Below are positions 1 through 21,265 of a stretch of DNA of 64,000 nucleotides, piece after piece. Numbering within the stretch: the stretch's first letter is position 1; every line of letters starts with the position of its first letter. Origin of the DNA: Rhea pennata (lineage: Eukaryota; Chordata; Aves; Rheiformes; Rheidae); contig NC_084668.1 in NCBI RefSeq assembly GCF_028389875.1, positions 17,565,993-17,629,992 of the forward strand, written 5' to 3'. A program made the translations under genes and the position numbers. The notes below the pieces were generated by a model. That model did not search any database. It saw only the letters and a list, made by a program, of their open reading frames with translations, and was not told the DNA's origin.

Positions 1-1514
1 TGGTGATTTCTTCACTGCTCAAAGAATGCTCAGCAAGAGGAAGACGAACATAACAGCCCCCATTAGAGCCAAAAAGGTGTGCGCAGGGGCACAAGGCACA
101 AACAAGTGTGAAGGGATCAGTATGATTTGGGTTGACTAGACAGTTTACACTGAGCCAGGCAAAACTGGGAGCAGGAGAGCTCCTGTGGCACCCAGGAGTG
201 CTCAGGGGAAGATCTTTGCTCTGGATCTGAGTGTAGGGAGACATCAGCACATGGGAAATGGTGGTCACACTTTAACTAGAGACCAACACTGGAGACCAGT
301 TAAAAAATAAATAAATAAATAAAAAGAGGGGCAGTAGACAATACAAAGGAAACAGGTTTGAAAGAAAACCCAATGCATTAATTTTGTAGCAATGTCCCAC
401 TCTGGAGACTTGAGATCTCCCATCACGTCTTCAGAATGGGACATGGTTTAAATCTGTGAAACACCAGTAGAAGGAACTGCACCAGGAACATGTTAGTATG
501 AAAAGCAAATCCCCATTTCTTTAAAGCAAGAGCAGCATGAAGAGAAGATGAAAGGAGGTAAGAAAATTCAAAGTACTGGAACCTGTCTTCACTCTGGGCC
601 TCTGTGAGTTCCAAAAGACAGCCTAGGCTTAGAAAAGGATCCTAACAGAAATACACAGGACACAGAGCAGAACGCTTTTCCCAAGTCTCTCCAGTGCAGC
701 CACTGCCTGTGAACAGGTAGCTGAAGGACCCTGCAGAAGCTCCAGCTAAATTCAGACTTTTGGGGGGAGCAGCAGCCAACCCAAAGCCTTACTCACTGCA
801 CAGCCCTGCCAATGTGCCGGCTTAGAACTAACTTAACTACTTTGGCTGCTATAGGGAAGTGTCCTGTTGTACAAAGGACTTTCCTGGGCTGTCTGGCCAA
901 GCCTATCACCTGAGCAGAGGTCAGGGCTGGGGGAGAAGCAACATCATCTCCAAGGAACTGCAGGTTGAGAACATACTCTGAAAATCATTTGGGGATGCAG
1001 TAAGCTGAGGTCCAGGCTGCTGCCCTAGTACAACCTTTTTGTCTGGGGCCACCATGCTCTACATGGACACTTGGTTCCAGGGAAGGTGCCACGGTAGGCT
1101 TTGGCTCTGCTGTGGCACTCTGATGGGCCTGATCGCTTTGCTCTGCAGGCACTGATTTTTTTGGCAGTTCATGCATGGTGGCAGCTGGTCTCTGATCAAG
1201 CCTTCCCCTGCCCTCTGCATCCTCCAAGACTAAGGTTGCCATGACTGTCGGGAGTCAGTTTCTCCACCACTGGTGATATCTCACACCAGATATCCACAAC
1301 AGTATGCTTCACTCTGCACTTATGCCTCAGAGACACTACCTTGCCCAAGCTGTGCCCCATGCCTACTGCCTCCAAGCTACACAGTAGAGATCCAGGGTGG
1401 GCCTCCTCCTTTCCAAGGGGTATGGCATCTGCTTGCTACTGCTCCACCACAGCCTTCACCGTTCTCCCCCAAAACAGCCCTTCCCTCCCCTAGCCCAGCC
1501 CCTCACCAATCCTG
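1..1514. other. RNF25 3' flank, no gene recognised
   Basis: This stretch lies downstream of the RNF25 stop codon on the minus strand and probably includes its 3' UTR. I see no canonical AATAAA or ATTAAA on the minus strand, so the transcript end is undefined. A minus-strand frame of 85 codons at 985-1242 is open, but it resembles no protein I know and has no splice partner that I can defend. A short TAAA-type simple repeat lies near position 300. Confidence 0.5.
301..326. repeat. (TAAA)n simple repeat
   Basis: An A-rich stretch contains about four tandem TAAA units. It could be a plain microsatellite or the remnant of a retroposed tail. Nothing else points to an inserted element here. Confidence 0.7.
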
Positions 1515-4500
1515 CTAGGAGCCGCTCTCCTTTTCAAGGAAATGGGCTTCTCGACGTCCACCAGGCCTGAACGCTCCTCGCCCTCTTGGTGCTCTAGGGT
1601 AGGAGCCGCGCTCCTGCATCCTGGACCTCTCCCACCTCCCGCAATCCCAGGGCCTGTAGTGGCCTTGCCAGCTGGGGGATGCTCTATGGTCACTGCGGTT
1701 AAGTGCTGGATTCTCCTCATTGCCCTGGGCCTCAGCCCCCTGCTCCAGAGTCCATCTCCCCACATCATGGTAATCTTCTTTTAAGTCTGATATCCCCATT
1801 ACTACCGAGGAGTCTTCAGGGCTCAACTGCTTTTTTTCAGGCAGGACTGCAGTCCTGTTTCTGCTGTGAGGCTTTTGAAACTCCTGGCTGTGCCTCCCAC
1901 CAGATCTTTGGCTCCTCTCCTCCCTCCGCTCTGGTCTCCGGCTGAAGCCCTTGGAGCCCCTGGAGCCATGAAGCAGATGACAGGGTTCCTCTGCTGCTCC
2001 CTGCGCATTGCCGCACAGCTGCCTGCTCTGGCCTCTGAGGCCCAGCCTCTCCCCTCTGTGCTTCTCTCGCTTGCTCTGTTGCTCCCTAGGCATAGCTTGT
2101 CTCTCTGGCTGCCTGGCTTCCGCCCTGGCCTCTGGAGAACTGGCTGGTTCCGGAGCCAAGGGCTGGCAGGGTGGCTGGGGTGAATCCACAGCACTTGCAG
2201 TCACCAGTGGCTCAGAAGCAGAGGCTGTTTGGCCGGGATCAGCAGTAGCTGGAGACTGAAAGAAAGAAGCCAGTGGTAAAGAAAGGGACAAGGTAGCCCC
2301 ACAGCAGATGTTAGCGCTGGGCCTAGCAGCCCAGGGACCCCCTTGCCAACACGGAGCTCAGTAACACTCTGCCCCCAGTGCCGTACCGCCTGGAGGCTGA
2401 TGAAGTAACGATTCCTCTCTGCTTCAGGGTCAATAATGCCCCCCTTTTCTTGTTGTCTCTTGAAGATTAAGCGCAGTTCTTCTTGGTGCTGCAGTGTCTT
2501 GGCATCTGGTCTGTATGGCTCCTGAGTGGCAAAGAGCAAGAGGGGGAGGATAAGGGAGATTCTCAACACCTAGCATGGGCAGGCAGCTGGCAGTACTAAT
2601 AGTGTCTCCCCAAACCAACCTCTGATCACAGAGCACCCAGGCAACCTGTTTCTGTTCACCACATACTATCAGCTAGGCCTACAGATCTATGTGAAATCCC
2701 TAGATGGAGGCAGAGCACACTAATGCAGAGACACTGTTCCCTGCACTGACTGCCCTGGGACCTCCTGCTTTGGAGGGGGAAGCACTAGGCTAAGTCAGAG
2801 ACCACAGAATGCAATGTATGAGGCACGATCACCCACACGACTAACAATGTCCCAGTATGTGCAGGAGCACATTTAAGGAAAGCCATAGTTATTTCCTTAG
2901 AGCAGAGAGAGCACAAAGAGGGTCCATGCAGGCCCTTCTGCAGAACCACTTCCCTCCCAGCACATTTGCTTGTCCAAGTGGGCAGGACCAATGATGCTAC
3001 ACATCTTTGCCTTTTTCCCACAAGACTGTGTTATCTACACAGGCAGATTTAACCACAGCTCCTTACATTCCTTCTGTCCTATCACCCCTGAAGTTGGATT
3101 CTTTCTGGCAAGGCCCCTTCCCACAGCAGAGAAGCTGCAGTGGTCCCCTCTAAGATGTGCACATGAGATAGAACTTGTGCTTTTGTCTGTTTTTCTAGAG
3201 TCACTGGCAGTGCACATGAACAAGCCCAGACAATAAGCTCTCTTCCCAGGGCTTGGTGGCTATGCAGACAGACCTTGGCTTCTCTGCACATCTCTATATG
3301 TGAAGAACATGGGATACAGCATCTCATACTATGATTTACTGGAAGAAAATTCAGTGTTAAACAACTAAAACTGCTCTTTGTGAGCATGTCAAACAGACAG
3401 CAGATGCCCTGCTAGATTCTGTGAACTACTGTTTGGATGGACTGTCTAGAAAGATATGAAGGATTACGGCACATATACATTTGTTCATTTTAACACCTCC
3501 AATTCAAGCCACCCAGAGAGCAGATACAGCCAGGCAGATGAGACCCTGTCTCTTACCAGTGGGTGCTGCGGGGGCGGCGCTGCCTTGAGAGCACAAAGAT
3601 CATAAACGAGGGTTTCCCGGCAGACAGGGCACTGCACACCGACTTCCTGCAGGGAGGGGAGAGTTGATACCAATCCCAAGCTCTGACCCAGCCCACACAC
3701 TTCTGGATAATCCCCTGCCTGGAAGTGAAACAGGGTAGCCTTTTTCAGCTGACCACAAGCACTCTCCTGGCAGAGCAGAGAGATTATAGCACTGTGAAAA
3801 CAGCCTGGCCTGGCTGACTGCTACAAATGCTGGAGATCATATTTATCTTGCTGGGAAGCCTTGCAAACCCCTGGAGTTACAGGATTAGGGAAGGAGCTCA
3901 CCTTTCCTTTGAAAACATTTCCAAGTCTTATGGTTCCAGAATTCTAAGACTGTAACAGACTCCTCTGGTCCCTCATACGCTGGGCACTGACCCAGAAATC
4001 CTATAAGCTAACTGCTGAAGTACTAAAAATCACCCAGTAATTTTGGTTGGAAAGGGCTCCTGGAAGTCACTTGGTCCAGTCCCCATTCTGATTTCTGTCC
4101 ATGGGCATGACACTGACCGCGCTGCACAAAGCTGCTGGACCCAACAAGCCCTTGCTCTCTGCCTCCAAGAGCAGTGACACAGAAGTCATGGGGGCCGGTG
4201 CAGTGGGTTCAGGGAGGAAGCCCAGGGCCCAATACCTGTTTGGGGGAAGGTGCCAGGTGCTGCTCTCTCTCCTCCTGCTGCATGAGGACCTCCTCTTCCA
4301 TGTGCTGGGCATAGCGGGCCAGGCAGTGGGAGTGGAAGTAGTGGTAACACTGGGTCTTTGTGAAGGCTTCTCTCTCCTGTAGGAGACAGAGGGCAGCTTT
4401 AACAGTTTCTGAGCACAGCGCTTTGCAGCCTCCCCAGCTAAAGTGGATTTCACTCCAGTGTCAGCACTGGCAGCAGGGAACCAGTGTTTTTGCTGGCACT

Positions 4501-6666
4501 GAGCCACATAACCCCTTTCACTGGGTTTGTCTCCTCCTCAGTTCTTATGGAGGCACTTCACCCAAATCTGAGAGTCAGAAGCATTCCTAATAGCAAGCTG
4601 CAAGGTTTTTGTGACTGTTTTCTCTGCACATGTTCCTGTGTGAGCAGATCTCTTCCTACCTGATGTAGTCTCTCCCTTAGACAGGAATCACCTCTCTTTG
4701 CAGCCTGGACAAGATAAGCTCCCTGGTCCCAACAGACCGCAGCATCTGCAAGGATGCATTTCAGTCTCCTCTGACTGCCTGTGCCACGAACTCCAGGAAG
4801 GGTTTCATCAACATGGGAAGACTAGGACACACCAGCAGCTACGCACAGACTCCATTAATTTCCTTAGAGACTCTCTGGCATCACTGACCACCCCTACATC
4901 CTGTTTCTGTAGAAACTTATCTTCAGGTTGACATGGAGGGCAGAATCTGTTGCTTTAGGATGGTACCTGTTAATAACTTTCCCTACAGACCGGAGTAGCA
5001 GGAGTTGAGACACACATTCCTACCTGGAATCCATAGAGGCAGATCACGCACTGGCCATGGGGAATGTTGTTATCAGTGAGAATCTCCTTTCCCTTCTGTG
5101 GGAAAAGGAGAAAAGCAAACTCTTCACTCAGTGGCCTCTCATGGGCCCAAGCTCAAGGCTGTGTCACCCTCAGGAAGTCGCTCCGAGGAGAACAGTATCA
5201 GTGGCTGGCTGGCCACTCACCCAAACTCCCCTAACTCTCACCTCGATCAGCTCATATAACACCTCTGTCCCCAGCCTGGCTTCAGCAACATGTCCTAGAG
5301 TCTGTGAAATCCTAGGGTAAAGAATAAGAAACCCTTAATGCAAGTGTAGACATATCTTTATACTCTCCCACATACCTGTCACCTCACTGTGATGACAAGT
5401 CAAAGAAAAATTGACCACACAGGAAGGCACTGGGCTTCAGGCTTTACCTAAAGCACTGGACAGACACACACACTTACACGTATTCATGTGCTTTTCTAGC
5501 ACCTCACAAGCCAGTGCCCAGGACAACTTTGTCCTCAGAAGAGGCACAAGAGCAGGTTTGCAGACTACCCTGGCTTGAGCTCATCCAGAAACACTTCAGA
5601 TTTGGCAATGCTCAGGCTTCATTTTCTGACAGAGTGACCCTTAAGGCAGGTCTGCCAGAGTCCCGTGCTGCCAGCGGGCATCAGGCTCTCCGTGCGCACA
5701 TCGCACTGCACAGCAAACAGGAGCGCACACACAAGAGGCTGCTTGAGCACCAGCACTCAGTCTGGTCCCATCTCTGCCAAAGCAGGATCAACATCTTTGG
5801 AGGCCCAAGAGATTTACATTACGTTTCATTGCAGAGCACAGCGGAACAACCCATATAGAGAGTTAATCTTTCACTGTCAGTGAATTCAGTGTCAGTGGCT
5901 CACATATGATTTAAGACAAGAAGACTTAGTGTCCTGTAACCATTCTGGGTTAGGGGATCCACAAAAACTTGAGAAAAGACTTTTTAAGCACTAAAACGCT
6001 GCGCGTTGTCTCCCTCCCATCTCTCCAAAGCCGAGTTTCATCCTCTTCCTTCCCCTCCCCTCTCCCCAGGACTCACTTCTGAAGTTGCTCGTCTGACAGC
6101 CCCCGCGGGTTCCTGATGGCGATTTCCGGAGCTTTGTCGGGATACTGGAAAACACAAAAGCAAAGCGGAAGGCGCAGAGGCGAGGCGTGGGGCGGCGGCG
6201 GCGGGGAGGGGAGGGGAGAGGCGGGGAGGGGGCCCTACCTGCGGCGGCACCGAGAGCACCAGGGTGAAGCGCACGTACTGCGAGTCCTGGTCCTCGCCCG
6301 TGGCCGGGTGCAGCGTGATGCAGAGCTCCCAGGGCTCCGACCTACGGGGGCAGGGGCTGAGGTGAGGCCCGGCGCCGGGGCGCCGCCGCGGGGCCCGGCC
6401 CGGCTCGGGCCGCGCTACGGTACCTGCTGCCGCCGCGGGCCACCCGCAGCTCCTCCAGGTAGATGGACTCCAGCACCTCCACCTCGGACGGCAGCGCCCT
6501 GCGGGGGGACGGGCGTGAGGCGGGGGCCCGGGGGACCCGGCCGCACCGCGGGAGACGGAGACGGGCCGGGCCCGCCGGGAGCCCGGGGAGGGCGGGAAGG
6601 GAGCGGGGGCCGCGGGCGCCGCCGTTACCAGTCGGCCGCCTCTGCCTCGTCGCCGGCCGCCGCCAT
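1515..6666 (-). CDS. RNF25: RNF25, RWD-RING E3 ubiquitin ligase
   Basis: Ten coding exons encode 510 aa: 6666-6629, 6498-6424, 6341-6239, 6144-6077, 5311-5242, 5095-5024, 4376-4236, 3646-3557, 2521-2387, 2255-1515. All junctions are GT-AG and the phases close. An N-terminal RWD domain (about 13-120) precedes a RING with C134-x2-C137, C152-x-H154-x2-H157-x2-C160 and C195-x2-C198, the complete zinc-ligand set. The GGIIDPEAERNRYFISLQ block after the RING and the RG-rich C-terminus match human RNF25 (459 aa). The start has a strong context and lies at the expected distance from the RWD motif LPSEVEVLESIYLEEL. Known role: E2-binding E3 ligase linked to NF-kB and to ubiquitination at stalled ribosomes. 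The longer last exon accounts for most of the extra length; its middle is low-complexity and poorly conserved. It is divergent from STK36 across a shared CpG-rich promoter. Confidence 0.96.
4035..4090 (-). mobile_element. CR1 LINE 3'-end fragment
   Basis: A short stretch in RNF25 intron 7 (between exons 7 and 8) reads like the reverse complement of the CR1 3' tail, with GGTTGGAAAGGGCTCCTGGA followed by a diverged GTCACTTGGTCCAGTCC. It is a truncated remnant with no coding part, on the same strand as RNF25. Boundaries are approximate. Confidence 0.6.
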
Positions 6667-6670
6667 CTTG
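6659..6670 (-). promoter_or_regulatory. YY1-like site over the RNF25 start codon
   Basis: Read on the minus strand, the sequence is CAAGATGGCGGC, the canonical YY1 element, and its ATG is the RNF25 initiator. YY1 sites at this position are known in many short-5'UTR housekeeping promoters. The match is seen in the sequence; binding is inferred. Confidence 0.6.
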
Positions 6671-6705
6671 CCGCGCGACCCGGAAGCGGAAGGGCGGCCG
6701 GGGCG

Positions 6706-6718
6706 GTTGCCAGGCGAC
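6706..6718. promoter_or_regulatory. RFX X-box-like element
   Basis: GTTGCC and GGCGAC are imperfect inverted half-sites separated by one base, close to the palindromic RFX consensus GTTGCC-AT-GGCAAC with one mismatch in the second half. RFX factors drive many ciliary genes and STK36 is needed for motile cilia, so the site fits its neighbour. Binding is inferred. Confidence 0.5.
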
Positions 6719-6836
6719 GCGGCGGCGGCCTGCTGGGGGCGGCGGCGGGTCTCGGCACGGGCGGCCGTGGGGGTCGGCGTTAACGGCGCCGGGGGGCGGT
6801 GGCGCCTCCCGTCGGCGGCTGGGCGGCTCCGTGGGG

Positions 6837-7320
6837 CGGCGCGGCGGGTCCGGTGGGTCCCTGTGGGGCGGCGCGGCGCGGCGGGTCCCGGGCAGGGTCC
6901 CTGCAGACAGATGTGGTGGGTCCTGGGGGGGTCCCTGTGGGGCGGCGCGGCGGGCCCCGGAGGGGATCCCTGAGGGGCAGTGCGGTGGTTCCTGGGGGGG
7001 AGGGGGTCCCTATGGGGCGGCGCGGCGGGTCCCGGGGAGAGTCCCTGCAGAGAGACGTGATGGGTCCTGGGGGGGGGTTCTTGTGGGGCGGCGCGGTGGG
7101 TCCTGGAGGGGATCCCTAAGAGGCAGTGCGGTGGTTCCTGGGGGGGGGCTCCCTATGGGGTGATGTGGTGGGTCCTGGGGTGTCCCTGTGGGGTGGTGTG
7201 GTGGGCCCTGGGGAGTCCCTGGAGGGAGATGTGGTGGGTCCTGCAGGGAGGTCCCATGTGTGGTTCCTGTGGGAGGAAGATGCGGTGGGTCCTGCTGGGG
7301 GTCTCTGTGGGGAAGTGAGG
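6837..7320. repeat. G-rich minisatellite, ~35-bp unit in ~72-bp dimers
   Basis: Units share a core like GGCGGCGCGGCGGGTCC followed by a G run and TCCCTGTGG. Core positions 6941, 7016, 7087 and 7159 are 71-75 bp apart, showing a two-unit higher-order period with ~35-bp subunits. The 5' copies are CpG-rich; from about 7159 the core decays to GGTGATGTGG, as CpG loss would produce, and copies fade by about 7320-7360. Long frames open on both strands here are products of the repeat, not genes. Confidence 0.85.
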
Positions 7321-7974
7321 AGGGCCCAGCAGAGATTGCTGGGTGCTGGCTCTCATCCCTGTGGGAGACCAAGAAGGATACAATAACCATGGGGCTCCCC
7401 TGGCTCCCGTGGGAGCTGGCTCATGGCCAGGATTGAGGTGGATTCCCCATGGATGTGCACAACTGGTGGAGGGGCAGCAGGAAGAGAACCCAATGGAAAT
7501 GTCTTGAATTTGGAACAGTGGGTGGGATGGGGGAGAGGAGCAGCCCGGTTTGGTTGACCTGTGGGGGTGGGTCGCATTTGAGGAGGGCAGTGGGTGGATC
7601 CTATGCTGTAGATCCTGAGGGGTCAATCCTATTTGGGAAAGAGGGTGTGGGTGGATGTCAGTGGATGCATGCCATCTAGGGAAAGGGTAGATCCTTGTGG
7701 AAACCAACAGACCTGGACATGCACTTCTGAGGAGGAGGCTGGCTGGGGAAGCACTGGGCCTAGGGGATTTAGGATCAGCCTGGGTGGCCGTGGCAGGAGG
7801 TGCTGGAGCCCATCTCTGGTCCCAGCTTGCAGCTGCTGAAGGCAGCCTGGCCAAGGGCTGCGGCCTGCCCATTGCCCTGTTGCAGCCGGTGGCAGAGGGC
7901 GAGATGAAAGGTGAAGGGCTCCTCACTGCCCCTTTGCCTTGGCAGCTTGGTTCCCTCCTTTCTGAATGCTAATG

Positions 7975-20354
<12,380 letters not shown>

Positions 20355-21151
20355 GGAAGCCAGCACTGGGAAACCACCTGTCCCCCCAGATCCTGGCAAG
20401 TGCCTGCAAGCAGTACGTGCTCCTGTCTCTCATTCTGCACCGGCACTGAGAGCTAAAGCCTGTGGTCACTGGGAGGTTGTCTCCACCGAAACTTTCCAGC
20501 AGGTTGAGAGAAACACTCTTCCTCCTTGTGCTTCAGCCCTGACCTTCAGCAAAATCCACTTCCTCTACCCCAAGAAGGACCCTGGTCAGCAGCCCAGGTT
20601 CTTGGCTGTTGCTAGAATTTAACCTGGACAGATCCAATCTTCAGAAACAGGGACATGCTCCTTGCAGTGGGGCAGCCATCTTCGGCCCAAGCATTCCACG
20701 TGCGGCAAAGGTGGCGTTCCTGGACTTCTTAGTGTTACAGTGAGAGAGGTGTCTGCATAGGGACTTGTGGAGTACCTACGTGCCCTGTGCCCAGAGAGCT
20801 CCACACCCACGCTCTCCCCAGGGTGAGGCCTTCCAGCCCATCCAGCTTTAATGTGAAGGCTGTGAAGCTTTTCCCGGGAAAGAGCCTCTCAATCTAAAGA
20901 AACTGGCTCTTGATAACAGGCCTCCTTGCGCTGTATTTCTGCAGGTCCCCTGGGGGAGGCACACAGGGTGCAGAGAGAAGAAGGGCGGCGTAGCGGCCGT
21001 GCTGCCGATGTGCCACGGCGCTGTGTGCCGGTGCCCCGGGGACCGGCCGGGGCGCTGCTGCGGGGGCACCCGTCGGGGCAGGGGGGCCGCACTGCGCAGG
21101 CTCCCCGCTCGGCCGCCAGGGGGAGCCGTGAAGGGGGGGGCGCGCGAGGCG

Positions 21152-21167
21152 TGCTGGGAGTTGTAGT
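21152..21167 (-). promoter_or_regulatory. ZNF143/THAP11-type site 1
   Basis: The minus strand reads ACTACAACTCCCAGCA, a near-perfect match to the ACTACAA-TCCCAGCATGC promoter element. It is about 210 bp upstream of the inferred end of TTLL4 exon 1, in the CpG island. Confidence 0.7.
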
Positions 21168-21199
21168 CCGCGAGGAGGCGGCGGGCCGGTAGCCAAGGT

Positions 21200-21221
21200 G
21201 CATGCCGGGATCTGTAGTCCC
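21200..21221 (-). promoter_or_regulatory. ZNF143/THAP11-type site 2
   Basis: This is a second copy on the same strand, 48 bp from the first, with the minus strand reading GACTACAGATCCCGGCATGC. It includes the GCATGC end that the first copy lacks. A CACGTG E-box follows at 21260-21265. Confidence 0.7.
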
Positions 21222-21259
21222 GGCGGTGGCCTTTGCGCGCGCGCCGTGGCGGCGTGCGT

Positions 21260-21265
21260 CACGTG
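21260..21265. promoter_or_regulatory. CACGTG E-box in TTLL4 promoter
   Basis: A palindromic E-box in the context GCGTCACGTGGCGCC sits upstream of the inferred TTLL4 first exon. USF/MITF-type factors bind such sites. Binding here is inferred from the motif alone. Confidence 0.4.

Larger units (their letters stand above)
6667..7974. promoter_or_regulatory. Divergent CpG-rich RNF25/STK36 promoter
   Basis: About 1.3 kb separates the two start codons, which face away from each other. The RNF25 side (to about 7100) is CpG-dense. It holds two tandem ETS-type GGAAG cores near 6680-6692 and an RFX X-box-like element at 6706-6718. From about 6837 a G-rich minisatellite fills much of the gap. A pyrimidine tract and CAG at 7943-7945 could be the acceptor of an STK36 exon whose 5' UTR begins upstream. 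No TATA box is evident. No other gene is seen. Confidence 0.7.

Noticed and set aside
985-1242. Minus-strand 85-codon frame downstream of RNF25
   Set aside because: No recognisable domain, start context or splice partner. It may simply be 3' UTR.
6116-6973. Plus-strand open frame of 285 codons
   Set aside because: It is antisense to RNF25 exons 2-4 and the CpG island and runs into the minisatellite. Composition is Gly/Arg/Pro-rich and unlike any known protein.
6831-7163. Repetitive 'protein' with GRRGGS-type repeats in several frames
   Set aside because: Open frames created by the minisatellite on both strands; no splice or homology support.
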